A stretch of DNA of 64,000 nucleotides from Unio delphinus (lineage: Eukaryota > Mollusca > Bivalvia > Unionida > Unionidae). Each line of letters begins with the position of its first letter. Within the stretch, counting starts at the first letter, position 1. Under the pieces are notes generated by a model. That model was not told the DNA's origin. It saw only the letters and a program-made list of their open reading frames with translations, and did no database searches. The position numbers and the translations under genes are program-made. The stretch is from the NCBI GenBank assembly GCA_029339505.1, contig JAQISU010000115.1, positions 13,389,501-13,453,500 on the forward strand, read 5' to 3'. Positions 11,380 through 24,420 of this stretch are shown here, piece by piece.

Positions 11380-14300
11380 TACAGCCAAAGACAGGGTGCG
11401 ACCTCTTTGAAATTTCCGGATGATAAACAGCAAATACCTTACAATTATTAGAAAACACTATCATCTGATTAAAGTTAGAAATTTAACTGTCCCATTTAGA
11501 GAAACTCGGTTAGTTTGAGGCCCCGGTCTTTTGTGCTATTGATTTCGTTTGTGCTTGCTAAGAAAGAAAATAAATCCAGCTTGAAACCGACGATTGTCTA
11601 CAAACGTTTTTATGAATATATACAATTTTGAATTAATTCCACAAAAAAAAAAATATATGAAATACCTATCGCGTATTAGGGATATAAAGATTGATTACAG
11701 ATTATTTTTCACATAAGACTGAAGACTGCTTCAGTTAAGTGACAACACTTGTCTTTATTGTGACTATACATGTATACGTTTACACTATATTACTCGACCC
11801 ATAGAACTTGCGATTATCTGGTTTCTGGTTGTCGAAACTTTCACGTGCAGCAGTGGGTAAACACAACTCAGTATTTTCAAAAAGCATTTCTAAAGCTATA
11901 ACGTTACTTGTAAAGCTGTATGCAGTAAAATGGACAGATTAAATTGTTTTTTATTATATTATAAAAATGTTATTCTGGTATACAGAATTGTGTGAGAACT
12001 TGTATATCCACACAAAGCCGTCACATTATTAAGGTAATTAATGACTTGCTATATATATATATCACTCGTGCTGAAGTTCCATGTTCTTTAACTCCCCACC
12101 TCCATCAACACCAACATTTAGCAATTATTCTGGTATGCATATAATAACAGTTTCATACTATAAATGAGAAACTGTCTGATATTATTACAACAGCGTAAGC
12201 AAAAGATTGTTTGAATATCTCATTAGCTTTTTTAATGTGTGTAAGTCTTTGCCTTAGACTTGCCAGAGACATTATCAGAGCAATGCTTATTCATATTGAG
12301 ATGAGAGCCCGAAATAAGTAAAAACCTTTTGCTGTATTAGTGTATAGGTCTTGCTACCTTTTTTAGTATATTACATGATTATTCTGTAAATAAGTAGTTT
12401 GATTCAGTAAGAGATATACAACTGAAAACTGAAGGTCAGGAAGTGTTCAATCTTTTGTACACTTCCATATAAAAGATACCGTCATAAAAGCCAATATCGA
12501 TTGCCTTTTATAACAAGATACTTGCTCCCGACAAAAATTAAACTCACATATTCGAACGTGTACAAATATGGTACAGATGTTAGAAAAAAGTGCTTCGAGT
12601 ACGCATGGTTTATGTTTACTATGAAACAAAATATATAAATATTAATACAATAATATACGAAAGACCATGAGCATTTGCGATAAAGCAGACATGTATACAC
12701 TTAGAAGCAGAGATGTATACCCTTAGAAGCAGCCAATCTAGTTCTTTTTGTTGGAAACGACATTTCGGAGACATGTATATACTTCTACATACATACATGT
12801 AACAAATCGAGTTTTCTGGGTACGTCGTGTGTTATACACGTGTATACTTATATACACATATATGCGTCTCGTCTGTTTTACAGAGTGTAACGCTATTTTC
12901 AGATATGTATATATTTATTTACACCTACATGAATCTAATGTAATCTTCTGGATAGGGGACATTTCAGTAAACGTTGTAGAAAAAGAATTATTGCATGCCC
13001 TGCTGGAAGCAGCCGACCCGAAATACGCTGCTGGCTAGCTTTCTCACGGATATATGTTGAGGAGCCGAGATTCCAAGCCACGTGGTGAGATGTAAAATGT
13101 ATGTGAATAAAACATGAAATACAATGTCTTCGCGGTAGCATACACTTGCACGTGCTTACGCTGATAGCTTGGGGAATCGTGCTTAATTGGGAATATGTTT
13201 ACGATAAGGGTGATACTACCCAGAACTCGAAGTGATCATTCCCAGTTGTGTGGAGTTACAGGCCCATCAAATATAGCAGACTGCAGTTGTAAAGTATATA
13301 CAAAAAGTTGATATGCAAAACGACATAATTATAGGTTCAACGTTTGCTGGTGACGATGACACAGTTGTCTACCTATTGTGCCACATTGACCTAGGATAAT
13401 GTTTGTTTACACATTACATACGCCATAGTGGGAAGTTCAATAAAATCAATGATCAAATGTTTTTTACATGTACGACGATGTTTCGGGAGAATGTTTGCAC
13501 GTGATATGATAGCAAATTTGGACTGCTGAGTTAACGCATCTTACTGAAAAGAATTAAAGAATTACACCAATAAAGGACAAGACACGCAGTACAAATGTGC
13601 ATCGGTCGAACAAAATCATGCATCTTTACAAGCCATGATCGCTGATACGTGATGAACAAGTCCTATCGTCTTAAACTTAGTAACAGAAGAGTGAATGCTG
13701 TGTTCATAATATTCAAAAAATGCATTTCCTTAGAATATAAAGTAAAACTGTTAAAACTGTAGATTATTATGAATTAAATACCAAAGAAAAGGAAACTTTT
13801 TATGACAAGTTCTAATGTATGAAGTTCCAGTTTAACTCTTTGGTGTTAAAATACATTTCTATCTTTAATATGTTGTAATATGAAATTCGCTAATGTGCCA
13901 GTGGCATGGAATGAAACGATATGCTAATCTTTTGATGTTTCACAATATTTAAAATTCTAAAATATCATTGTCTTAAGTTACTAGTAATAATAATGATTTA
14001 ATCTAAGAATAGTATTAATTACTTCGTTATTCCATGGAATAATTTCAAAAAATTAAAATACACGTTTAAAACGGAACACGACAAGACGGTTCGGCTTTTC
14101 GTGTTACAAGAAAAAAGTTAACTGGATTATAAGCCCCATCGACTTGACACAAGTTTCAAGAGCTATTTATGGAAATTTCGAATGCCATTCAAGATGGTAC
14201 TTCATCTCAAACTGAACTATGCATATTTACAATTTATAATCTGAATCGTTAATCTCTAATTATATAAACGTAAAATCATTATGTTTACAAAATGTCGCAG

Positions 14301-14850
14301 GAAAGGCTACCGTTGACTGATTCGGAGTAAGGTCAGTTGGAAATAGATAAACCCCATCTAATTTCTCAGAAAATCGAATAAACAATACCAAGTAGGTAAC
14401 GATGTATCATTGAATTTTGGGAATTCTTTAGGACACAATTAATGCAAAATGTCAAATTTGTGTTTTCATGTTTTCTATATTTGCAATCGAACTCCGTCTG
14501 GACAAAAGTGATCTCCAAAAGTCATCCTGAGAAGTATTTCTATTGAGGAGGAATTGAGTAACATATGTAACTATGCTATATACATATTTGTGGCTTTTAT
14601 AAATTGGAAGTTTAATTGTAAAGACCAATATAAATGAGCTTCTCACATAACATGTAATGCTTCTTTGACTACGATCTTACGCAAAGGGAAATAACTCCTT
14701 GAAGATTGTCTTACTAATGAACTAGTAATAGTAACAGTGAAGACCTGAAACGAAATAATATCGTTGATTTTTGTGTTGCCGCTCCACCATGTATCAGACG
14801 GGACACCGGCATAGCAGTTCACAAAACATAAATGCTGGTTTATTTTTACT
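11380..14850. other. AT-rich intergenic DNA with short tandem duplications
   Basis: No coding block was recognised on either strand; open frames are short and compositionally random. A 21-bp direct duplication containing 'gatgtatacccttagaagcag' lies at 12690-12735. A diverged duplication of roughly 150 bp lies at 12760-12960, ending both times in 'tcttctgg' or 'ttttctgg'. Confidence 0.5.

Positions 14851-14890
<40 letters not shown>
14851..14890. repeat. (TAG)n microsatellite
   Basis: About 13 perfect trinucleotide units. Confidence 0.95.
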
Positions 14891-15401
14891 CCCCAATTGG
14901 GTTATTGGATAATTTTCGTTGATATGAAACGACTGGTACAATAAATTTCAATCATTCGACATTTTATTTTCATTATTTGTATTAAAATTCAAGATTGTTG
15001 CAGTGTTAAAAACATAGTGTTTTGTCTTGTCTGTTACGACTCCACAAGTCCATGCTCATAAAATGCGGGTGACTTTGAAAGAAATGTCAGTAAAGTTTTA
15101 AATGGTTATTGGATTTTTTTTCAAAGATATTTCATGAATATCTCTTTCTGATACAATGTTTTGTTGCCAGATCAATATTTTAATTTGTGTGCATTTGGAT
15201 GCTTTGCTCGGATAACTTAGATGTCTCGAAATAACCAGATCCTACCTAATTGAAATTGGTAAGTTGAATTTTTGGCATAGAGTATATTTTATACTTGCAT
15301 GTCATTCCGGTTTCCAAACATTTAACAATGTCGACTTTTAACCAAGTGTTAAAAAACAACTGTATCGGCCTTTGACTTTGAGCCCGACCCGACAAAAAAT
15401 T

Positions 15402-15652
15402 GCGGGTCACCGAGAGGCCGAGTGGTCTAAAGCACTGTCCGTTACGGATCCATGCCATCCCAGCTGTATGCGTGGGTTCGAGGCTAAGATTCGGCTAATG
15501 TAGTTATGTGAGAAAGCTTGCCAGTAACTTCTCTTGGGTTGGTGGTTCTTTACGGGGGTTTCCAAGGTTCTTCCTCCACCAGTAATACTGGCCGCCATGT
15601 ATAGCCTATCGTGTGCTGACAAATGGCGTTATGCCCTACAACAACAACAACA
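15402..15652 (+). mobile_element. tRNA-derived SINE family 1 copy
   Basis: Contains 'gaggccgagtggtctaaag' (A box region), 'gtgggttcgaggctaagattcgg' (B box region) and the body to 'tagcctatcgtgtgctgacaaatggcgtta', then a CAA-repeat tail ending near 15652. The B box carries one change from the other copies. No clear target duplication. Confidence 0.85.
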
Positions 15653-16147
15653 ACAAACTGCAGTCTAAATGTGGCTCATAGCGCCTTAAGACCTCTGTCT
15701 GGTGCGTATTATGGTCTGCCTCACTGACCCCAGAACAAAGTAATTAAACGGACTTTAATATCAAACCTAAAAAAAAAAAAAGTCATATATTCAGTTAAAC
15801 GAAATTAAAAGGGATGACATACAAGGAATACAAATCAGACGAAATGACAAATATTTTCTTGAAAGGTTTAGTTGAATCTGGTCTGCACATGTGATACAGT
15901 ATGACAAAACGTTCACTAACTCCTTTAAACTGAGCGTTTGTCCTACTTTGTTTATATGAGAATGTGCTCGAATTGAGGTATCTGATCACGGTTCGTAATT
16001 AATATTGTGGCTAGCATTTTAATGATTAGTTTTCTTGTACCTAAGCAATTTTCACTTGCGTGTTTATTAAATTAATATTGAGGGAATAGATTTTCTGTGC
16101 AAAATGCTTAACTGTTTCAATACATTATGTTCCAGGAAAGTGGCGCG

Positions 16148-16206
16148 ATGTTACTGTTAATTATCTCTTCACTGGCATTGTGTACATTTTCAACGGCGAG
16201 CAACCA
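16148..16206 (+). CDS. Alpha-2-macroglobulin/TEP-like gene, exon 1 (signal peptide)
   Basis: The ATG at 16148 opens a 20-residue hydrophobic leader, MLLLIISSLALCTFSTASN, followed at once by a GTAAGT donor at 16207. This has the composition of a secretory signal peptide, and phase 2 agrees with the next predicted exon at 18960. A secreted product fits the alpha-2-macroglobulin/complement/thioester protein family suggested by the downstream exons. Start choice: first ATG before the leader and in frame with it. The exon is short and the call depends on linkage to exon 2. Confidence 0.6.
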
Positions 16207-16448
16207 GTAAGTACAAATGTTGATATTAACCAAGAAGATAAACTTTAAATTCATTAGATATTATGTCTTGTCATCCATCTCAACATCATTATCGTTGCCA
16301 TATTAAATTAATAATAGGTACAATAACTCTGGAACAGGGTTGTGCTCACTGAATTTCAATGACATCATTATGATCTGACATCTTTTTTGTAGAGAAGCGT
16401 GTGACTACGATTTTTCTTTTTAAATCAACTTAATAATTTGTCATATCG

Positions 16449-16803
16449 CTAGGACATCGTGGCAGTTTAATGATGTCTAGCACTAGGACATCGTGGCAGT
16501 TTAATGATGTCTAGCACTAGGACATCGTGGCAGTTTAATGATATCTAGCACTAGGACATCGTGGCAGTTTAATGATGTCTAGCACTAGGACATCGTGGCA
16601 GTTTAATGATGTCTAGCACTAGGGCAATGTGGCAGTTTAGTGATGTCTAGCACTAGGACATCGTGGCAGTTTAATGATGTCTAGCACTAGGACATCGTGG
16701 CAGTTTAATGATGTCTAGCACTAGGACATCGTGGCAGTTTAATGGTGTCTAGCACTAGGACATCGTGGCAGTTTAATGATGTCTAGCACTAGGGCAATGT
16801 GGC
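16449..16803. repeat. 34-bp minisatellite derived from SINE family 2
   Basis: About eleven head-to-tail copies of a 34-bp unit (aggacatcgtggcagtttaa plus tgatgtctagcact) with very few differences. Units 6 and 11 share the variant 'agggcaatgtgg' exactly 170 bp (five units) apart, which suggests a five-unit higher-order duplication. The array runs directly into a family 2 SINE, and the unit resembles that SINE's own 'ttttagtgacgtcaagcact' block at 5566. It lies in intron 1 of the macroglobulin-like gene. Confidence 0.9.
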
Positions 16804-17010
16804 GCAGACATGTAGCATGATGTCCCATCAGGTCATATTATCCTAAGACAAGGCCGACCAGTCCTAACACTAACCTCATAATGCTAAGCATCAAGCGAGT
16901 CATCTGTTAGTATAATTTTGATAAGTCTTTGCTACGACTAGGCCGGGTTTCGAACACGCGACCTGCCTCGGAGGCGAACACTACTGATCAGGCGACCAAA
17001 GCAGTTTGAG
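16799..17010 (-). mobile_element. tRNA-derived SINE family 2, copy 2
   Basis: Plus-strand blocks 'gacatgtagcatgatgtcccatc', 'ctaacactaacctcataatgc' and 'gggtttcgaac' match the other copies. The tRNA-like head lies at the high-coordinate end, so the element reads on the minus strand. It adjoins the minisatellite. Confidence 0.75.
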
Positions 17011-18261
17011 AGAAACGTAATGATAATGATGATGCAGCCTGACTATGTATTCTAGTTATATATTGTAATTATGCACAATTCATCAAAACACGTGTTTTGG
17101 CTATTTCCACAATTTTGGCTCAACATTGTGTGTTAATGTGAAACTAAACAACCACCTCGTCAAAACATTTAAATCTTGAAATAATTACGATACATTAACA
17201 TGCACATTTATTTACAGTGCGATTCGTGGCTTCCGATGATACAAATCCATCCATTAGTCTAAAATGTAATGTCTAGGTGACGTTCAATGAAACTATATTC
17301 AAGAGATAAATATGTAGAGAGTGAGAGCGTTCTTAGTTACAGGCAAGTTGCAGTATCTTTGATAGATAATATCCTATTTATAAGCAATGTTTAAGTCGCA
17401 TATATATTGTGAGGTTCCAAGCATGGGACTTAGAAGAGATATTGTGCACTTACCTGTTTTAATGGTAGATAACATAGGCTTGTATAAACAAGATGTACTT
17501 CTTCTCACGTCTTTTCAAACTAACATCATATCTCAATGATTGATTATATAACAAACAATATATACTACTTGGACTGTTAAATGCTTTTCACAGAAAACTA
17601 CTTGTTTAGACTTTCTTAGATAATTTAAAAGGGTTTTACGTGACATTAAATAATAAAAGTAAAACGGAAAATCCAGCTGATGTAATTGAAATGTACTTTA
17701 AACGCCCAATACATTAAGTATTTTTGGTAGCCATCAACTTGTTTGATAAGAGTAACTATTTTGGAGGAAGAAAATTCGATAAATGAGTTGATACTCGTTG
17801 CTATTAAACGTATATATTCTATGCGACTTGTAGATCAACAATAACTGTATTACATTGTGGCTAATAAAGTAAGTTTTTTTTGTGGAAATTCCGAACTGAG
17901 AAAGAATATAACGTAGAAAATACATGATCCATGTAAACGTTTTAAAATAAATATAAATACCACCCGATAAACGTTTTACTTTGCATTAACGATTTCATTC
18001 CAAAATTCACACCCAACCTACGCTGTTGGCTAATTAGCGGGCAAACAATATCCAGATGCGAGGTTGGATCATGTCGAAATTATGTCTTCGTCATTCATTC
18101 ACTTGATTAAAGTAAGATTCTTTGGAGATCGGGATTAGCTGTGAAGTTATGCGTGCATTATGTATTTATACAAATATGTGTGATTTATGTAAGTGATATA
18201 TTGAAACAATAGATTTATGGATTTAGTGTGATTAGGATTTTTTTAAACGAAGCTTTAACAA

Positions 18262-18492
18262 TTGTTCAGTCATATCGCATCATGCTGTAGACATGTAGCA
18301 TCATGTCCCACCCAGTCACATAATCCTGACACCAGGCTGACCAGTTCTAACACTAACCTCTTAATGCTGAGCGCCAAGCGATGCAGCTGTTAGTACTATT
18401 TTTGTAAGTCGTTGGTATGTTTCTGCAGAGGATCGAACCCAGGAACTCCCGCTTCAGCGGCGGACGCTCTAACCACTAGGCCACGGGAGCGG
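18262..18492 (-). mobile_element. tRNA-derived SINE family 2, copy 3
   Basis: On the minus strand it starts with an A box of the TGGCCTAGTGG type and a perfect GGTTCGATCC B box (18431-18440). The body includes 'gtagcatcatgtcccaccc' and 'ctaacactaacctcttaatgctga' (plus strand). It is the cleanest tRNA-like head of the three copies. It lies in intron 1 of the macroglobulin-like gene. Confidence 0.8.
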
Positions 18493-18959
18493 TTTATGGC
18501 TTTTGTTATGGATTGGTGTCTGATATTAAGGGACCTACCACGATTTAATGGGTCGCAGGGGTGGGTGGGTGGAATTGCAGTTCTGTAATTTTTGGCGAAA
18601 GATTGCGGCCTTCATTAGTTTGTAAAATGATTTGACGTAAATAAATGCGAATTGATTTCATAATATTAGGTGAAATATCTTGGATAGAAGGATAAATGAA
18701 AACTGTTTGGAAAGGACATTCCATACCTCTCAACTGAAAATAAAATAGTCCGTTTCTAAAGGTAGATATAAACTTGAAAATTAAAACCTCGAACAATAAA
18801 TATGTATCAAGAAGTGTTAATTCAAAGATGTAATTCCCGATCCGTCAGAGAAAAACGCAAATGTAATTATCATCGCAGTATTCATTCGTATATGCGTTAT
18901 GCATAAATTGTTGTGCCAAACACCTGATCACTTCAAGGTTTCTGTTATCAATGTTTCAG

Positions 18960-19132
18960 CACCTATTTGGTTGTCCACCCCAGATATGCCAGACCCAATT
19001 CTGATTTTCTAGTTCACGTGCAACCGTTTAGGAATGTTGTCAGCTCAGAGAATATAACTGCCCAATTCTTTACAACTGACGAAAACGATGTTAGGCAATC
19101 TGTACTCCGAATGTCCATCTCCTTGACACCCG
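18960..19132 (+). CDS. Alpha-2-macroglobulin/TEP-like gene, exon 2 (MG1)
   Basis: Bounded by a TTTCAG acceptor and a GTAAGC donor. It encodes TYLVVHPRYARPNSDFLVHV and an ITAQFFTTDEND block, with the YLVxxPRxxRP opening typical of the first macroglobulin domain of alpha-2-macroglobulin, CD109 and insect/mollusc thioester proteins. Phase 2 at entry fits exon 1 and phase 1 at exit fits exon 3. The frame is fully open. Confidence 0.75.
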
Positions 19133-19602
19133 GTAAGCGATTCCACGTTATGTCTACAAATTAGCTAGTCTGTCATATTTCAATGCATGTTATGTCCAAT
19201 AATTAGCTTGTCTGCTCAAACATTTAACTGATTAATTAGTTTGTCGGTCGCATTTTAATGTGTAGCATAATTAGCTCATCTGCCACACTTTAAAAAACAA
19301 ATAGCGACACATGACAAACAGCGAATATTGAGAACTGATTTCGTAAGTAACAAACCAAATCGTCGGTTATGCCATTTACCATTCGCTCTGCTTCTTTCTG
19401 TCATATAATAAATCTCGAAATCGCACATGTCGAGTTAACAGTATACATTTTAAGAGCCAAGGTTTGCTCTAATGCCAAAATCCGATTTTAAAAGATAATT
19501 ACAAACTCTTTTCATTATGAATAGATAGATGAAAAGTGAAAGACCATTTCCTGAAGAAATAAATTACCATTCTATATATTTAAGTTTTATCACGTTTTTC
19601 AG

Positions 19603-19631
19603 GAATTAAAGAAACTGACATAATACAACTG
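19603..19631 (+). CDS. Alpha-2-macroglobulin/TEP-like gene, exon 3 (predicted micro-exon)
   Basis: A 29-base segment between TTTTTCAG and GTACGT encoding GIKETDIIQL. Its phases join exon 2 (phase 1) and exon 4 (phase 0). It is too short to identify by similarity; the call rests on splice sites and phase. Confidence 0.4.
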
Positions 19632-20166
19632 GTACGTTTGTGCATGGAATTGGTTAGTGTCAATAACAAAAGAAAATCCAATGACAGCCATGTTTATATA
19701 ACGATGTCTTGATGATTCATAGCAGTTTGATCTTAAAAAATATTTAATCGATGTACAAGCTAAGTATAAATGTTACATCCGATCGCACACGCTACAAAAT
19801 TAAAGATCTTTGTGATGGCAGAATTAAAGAATGGGTTTATTTGATACGACTTGGCAGAAATGGAATGCCGTTATACTGGAAGAAGTAGACGTATTGGATT
19901 TATGAACCCGATTAAACTGTTAACATTTTTATAGCAGTGATTTTCGAAATTTCGTGAAATAGACCAAATATACTGGAATAATTATTGCATACATATTTTA
20001 TGTACCTTGCTTACTTTTCGTTTGTTTCCTGCATTTGGCGGTTTTTGGTTTTAATAAGCTGTAAGTTAATTGTTGCATAATTTGTAAATCACGTTTTCAG
20101 GGAATTTGTTCTATACTTGCCCTTGTAAAGTTCGATATCCAATTATTTACTGTTGTCTGTTGATAG

Positions 20167-20320
20167 ATTCCAGCTAATTTCAAGTCCCAATCTTACCATT
20201 TAGCCGTGAATGGAACAGGGGACGTACCTTTTGCAACGTGCAATTACGTCGACGTTTTTGACAAATCGATGTCCATCTTCATCCAGACGGACAAAGTGCG
20301 GTACAATCCAGAACAAATAG
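20167..20320 (+). CDS. Alpha-2-macroglobulin/TEP-like gene, exon 4 (MG2)
   Basis: Encodes IPANFKSQSYHLAVNG and then SMSIFIQTDKVRYNPEQI. The FIQTDKxxYxPxQ block is the hallmark start of the second macroglobulin domain in the whole alpha-2-macroglobulin superfamily. The acceptor is TTGATAG at 20166 and the donor GTACAT at 20321. An alternative acceptor CAG at 20173 would put a stop in frame, which supports the chosen site. Exit phase is 1. Confidence 0.8.
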
Positions 20321-21177
20321 GTACATGTGATTGCTCTTGAAAGTTATCGTCCCAACTTTAAATTTTACCTAAATATTGGTAATGAAGAATGCGAGTCCAA
20401 CTATTTCTGTAACGTTCATGTTCGACTTGCAACTATTATCGATTTGATAAAAGGGTCTTTGTATATACCATCTATTGGAAAATGGATCATGAAGACAGGG
20501 TGGCGCAATTAAGGAGTCTGATCAAAATAGAATACGTCTAAAAACCTATTTTGCATGCGTAAATGCTATTTATCACACAATTGAACCATTTTGTATTTGT
20601 TCATATTGACTGTTGTGTACAACGAAGGATATGTGAACTCTGAGGTAAAGTTTACGTGACACTTTGCATTATCGCACCTTAAATAGCTCGATACAATATA
20701 ACAATTCTTCTGATTTCAATTTCACATTATCGAATTAGTCACCGATGTCCCAAATTCATCTTTTAAGATGAAGTTAAATTGTTCCTGTAAAATCCTGTTT
20801 ACTGCATCGTAACATTATAATATGCAAAATAAATTACTGTTTGTGATTATGCATGAAGCCAGATATTTACGGGAACATTTAACTAAATCCTAGTGAAAAT
20901 TACTAGAGGTGGGACATGTGGTCATTAATATTTATGTCAAAGACATCTTTACGATTATTACTCTTCACACAAGTACTATTACATTGGAGATATGTGAAAC
21001 ATAAGCACTAAATGCATAGTAGTAAAGAACTTCTTTCATACAAAATCCAAACATCTTGTGATGTTTTCCATCTATTTTGAACATCGAAATATTTTTACCG
21101 GAGAATCTAACCTTTCAATTTTTCTTTGAGGTTTCATACCAGTGACGGCATGTTTGATTCTTACATTTCATGATCAG

Positions 21178-21252
21178 TTCAATACAGAGTGTTTGTGGTT
21201 GACCCTGAACTGAAGCCCCTGTCAGTAAATATGGATGTCGAGATCTTTCTAA
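21178..21252 (+). CDS. Alpha-2-macroglobulin/TEP-like gene, exon 5 (MG2 continued)
   Basis: After a GATCAG acceptor the phase-1 frame reads QYRVFVVDPELKPLSVNMDV, the expected continuation of the second macroglobulin domain (RVxxxDxxLKPL). The donor is uncertain. A GTAAAT at 21225 would cut the exon short, while the codons beyond it (VNMDVEIF) also look like family sequence, so a later donor near 21252 is possible. Confidence 0.6.
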
Positions 21253-21394
21253 GTGAATTTGCATGCCAACATATTTTTACAATGTTAACCTCCCTATTGA
21301 GATAAAAGTATCCCCCACTCCATTCCACCCCCATTCAAGTAATTGTTAATCTGCAGGATGTAATGTATATTGTCTCGAGCTTTGATATGCACAA

Positions 21395-21397
<3 letters not shown>

Positions 21398-21460
<63 letters not shown>
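21398..21460. repeat. (TA)n microsatellite
   Basis: About 31 TA units, intronic. Confidence 0.95.
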
Positions 21461-21463
<3 letters not shown>

Positions 21464-21592
21464 CATAAAAGTGAGCAAAGGTATTATGGCGGTGAATATA
21501 ATTGATCTTTTTCTTATGAGTAGCATGCTTCCTTCAAAAGCTTTTTGAGTCTATAGCTAAATAAATTCAACAACACTAATGGGTATCGTGAA

Positions 21593-21839
21593 AGGGCCCC
21601 GAGTGGCCGAGTGGTCTAAAGCGCTGTCCGTTACGGACCACTGCCATCTCACCTGTCAGCGTGGGTTCGAGTCTAAGATTCGGATAATAAGTGAGAGAGC
21701 TTGCCAGTAGCTTCTCGTGGGTCGGTGGTTCTTTCCGGGGATTTTCCGGTTTCTTCCTCCACTACTAAGACTGGCCGCCATGTATAGCGTATATATTGTG
21801 CTGAAAAATGGCGTTAGACCATACAAACAAACAAAACAT
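21593..21839 (+). mobile_element. tRNA-derived SINE family 1, with 13-bp target duplication
   Basis: Complete copy starting 'ggccccgagtggccgag', with B box 'gtgggttcgagtctaagattcgg' and tail 'acaaacaaacaaaac'. It is flanked by a perfect 13-bp repeat TGGGTATCGTGAA at 21580-21592 and 21840-21852. It lies in the intron between exons 5 and 6 of the macroglobulin-like gene. Confidence 0.92.
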
Positions 21840-21899
21840 TGGGTATCGTGAACTTGGTGCCATTTAATATCTCGCTATTTTCGTTTCATCTAATGAAGG

Positions 21900-22021
21900 A
21901 TGCAAAAGGGACCAAACTCCATGAAACCAGTTGGGTACAGAACATTTTTGGCACAGCCGGATCATTTCAGCTGTCAGATATGCCGGTCGAGAGAATCTGG
22001 CATATCACTACAAAGGTCAAG
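21900..22021 (+). CDS. Alpha-2-macroglobulin/TEP-like gene, exon 6 (MG2/MG3)
   Basis: Encodes DAKGTKLHETSWVQNIFG, then a GSFQLSDMPVERIWHITTKV block before a GTAGTT donor at 22022. The pattern 'xDxKGxx...FQLSDxPVxGxW' is characteristic of the end of MG2 in this family. The 3' end is phase 0 and joins exon 7 smoothly. The acceptor was not placed with confidence: GAAG at about 21899 works for the frame, but the join to exon 5 is uncertain. Confidence 0.65.
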
Positions 22022-22909
22022 GTAGTTATTACCTTATGTATTGCCGCTTTCTGCTTCGTAGTTCTTTATCCACATATCACCGTCATAATCGTCATTTGTC
22101 TTACGCAATGAGTGCTATGAAAGTAATGATGCTTGCGCGCATTTGATTCTCACTTATAAGCATATTTTTCAGGTTCGGGAAAGTAAGCAATAAACAGAGT
22201 TTTGAAATGTCACCGATGCATTTCGTACTCAGATCCTGAAAATGTCTTATTATCAGTTTAAATTAACATTACGGAAAATGTACATTTATTATCTATTTGT
22301 TGCAACAATTTCAATTTTGTTAAATTCCATTGTAATTAATGAAGATCATGAAAGTGTAAAAGACAAATCGAACTGGTTAATAACTTCATCTTAGTCGTCC
22401 TGTCCGATTATCTCGAGTGCTGAAAAAATAACTAGATTCTTTTAATGATTTAAATGTTTTAATGTCTTCAAACATATTACACTGTGAAAATTCATTTAGT
22501 GTTGATCCGAAATAATTTTAAAGATCATCAGAGTTGATAATTTCGTCTTAAAATTAAAAGCAATGTAAGCTCATTAGATTATGGACATACACAGATCAAA
22601 TGGGAGACCTTTGACAAATGAAAAACGCAAATAAAACATTCGTTACTCGATTATGAAGCTTACTCTTTCGCCAAAAGCTATCACCCATGAATTGCCTTTG
22701 ATTCTTTAATGATGAGGTATAAAGACCACATATGTAGAGGTTAACTGTTTTTTCAGCATTTATGTCAGTTGCGAGAGAAATGTAAACTTGTCAACCAATA
22801 ATTAGCATGATTTTATTTAAGTAATTGGTTCTCGTAATTGAAGGCTATACTACTAGGAAAATGAGTATAAATTTCCATACTGTAAAATGTGATACGGCAT
22901 CTTTTGCAG

Positions 22910-22955
22910 GGAACGGAAGTACAAGAATCCAATTATTTTAAAGGTGAAAAGTATG
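22910..22955 (+). CDS. Alpha-2-macroglobulin/TEP-like gene, exon 7
   Basis: Between a TTTTGCAG acceptor and a GTAAGT-like donor (GTAAG at 22956) the frame reads [15 protein letters not shown]. Its split last codon joins the next exon's first bases so that EKY is followed by VLPKFDV, the diagnostic MG3 start. The precise phase fit through a 46-base exon supports the gene model. Confidence 0.65.
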
Positions 22956-22978
22956 GTAAGTCAAAATGTAAGAGGTCT

Positions 22979-23216
<238 letters not shown>

Positions 23217-23420
23217 ATGTACTCATAATGTTCAAGTAGTCAAGTAGCTTTACCCATCCGTAATAACTGACATGGCTTATCATCCGTAGAATTTCATTAT
23301 TTGAATACTTTTCATGATTGTACTGAAACCTATTTGCTACTGAGGGGGGCTAGGTACGTTCTTCCTCGACATCTTCCATTATTTGTATACACTTTGCATG
23401 ATTATGTTATGTGCTACGTT

Positions 23421-23850
23421 TCAGTGATTTGATCCAGTCCAACATACCTATCCAGCCTTACCCATGAGTATACACCAGCAAGATGCTTAACGTTCACCTT
23501 CTGAAAATCGTACACTCATTGTTCCCACTATGGAAACAAGTCATATGGACAACGTTATTGTGCATATCAGGGCCAAACGATGTGGCACGAATTTCCCATT
23601 GAAATTATACACAAAGACAGTGGTTCCTTTAAAAGTGCTCTTCAAACTCACCTTTTCCGACTGCAGGAACGAACTTAGAGACCTAATAGCTTGTTTTACC
23701 TCATATAATTTCAGCATGTTTTTATGTTTTTCAATTTCATGGTTTTTGTTTTGTTTTTCTGTAGTGTAGTCGTATCATTATATATATATTATTAAGCGTT
23801 TATAGCTTCTAAAGGTTGGGCGCCATACAAAGTCCAAATTATTATTATTA
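23421..23850 (+). mobile_element. 5'-truncated CR1/L2-like LINE, 3' end fragment
   Basis: Closely parallels 32520-32940 of the longer LINE. Shared blocks include 'ccagtccaacatacctatccagcc', 'gtacactcattgttccca', 'aagtgctcttcaaactcacct' and the 3' end 'gcgccatacaaagtcc' followed by ATT units. It encodes only the C-terminal end of the polymerase ORF and 3' UTR. It lies in an intron of the macroglobulin-like gene, on the same strand. Confidence 0.8.
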
Positions 23851-24420
23851 ATGTAATCACAAACTATAATTGTAATGGTTGCTTGTGGAAACAGTATTGC
23901 AGAATTATATTCACGTGTTAAGTATACACTATTTCATTTCTCATGACAATCTATGAAATTGTGAAGCTATCAAATAATTTGTAACATTTAAACAATAGCA
24001 CAGCACAATAAAATTTGTGAAGATTTTCTTGGATCTTCCAAAATGTAATCAAGAGATTATCTGACACTTATACTTAACTAATATTAGCATGAGCCTACAA
24101 TTATAAATTTAAAACTTAAATTGTGGTTCGAGTCGGTATAGAGATCGTTGTTATACTAAAAAGTAAAGTTTAGTCGTTCATTCGGAGTTGTCTTCAGTTG
24201 ATGTACACTTTCTACTAATGCCAAACTTTTTTAGTAGTATAGCTTTTTCATTGATTCTAATTCGTTTAGCTAAACTTTAAACAGTTTCAATATGTTTCGT
24301 AAACGGGAATCGTAATAAAGACGAGACGAAATGTCGGCACTGCACAAGTCTTGTCTTCTAACCATTTTACTTCGTAATTGTAAATGTTCATGCATAATTC
24401 GCTATTTTATTCAATGTAGG

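Noticed and set aside
16449..16803. CRISPR-like array of 34-bp repeats
   Set aside because: Units abut head to tail with no unique spacers, and the context is an intron in animal DNA. It is a minisatellite.
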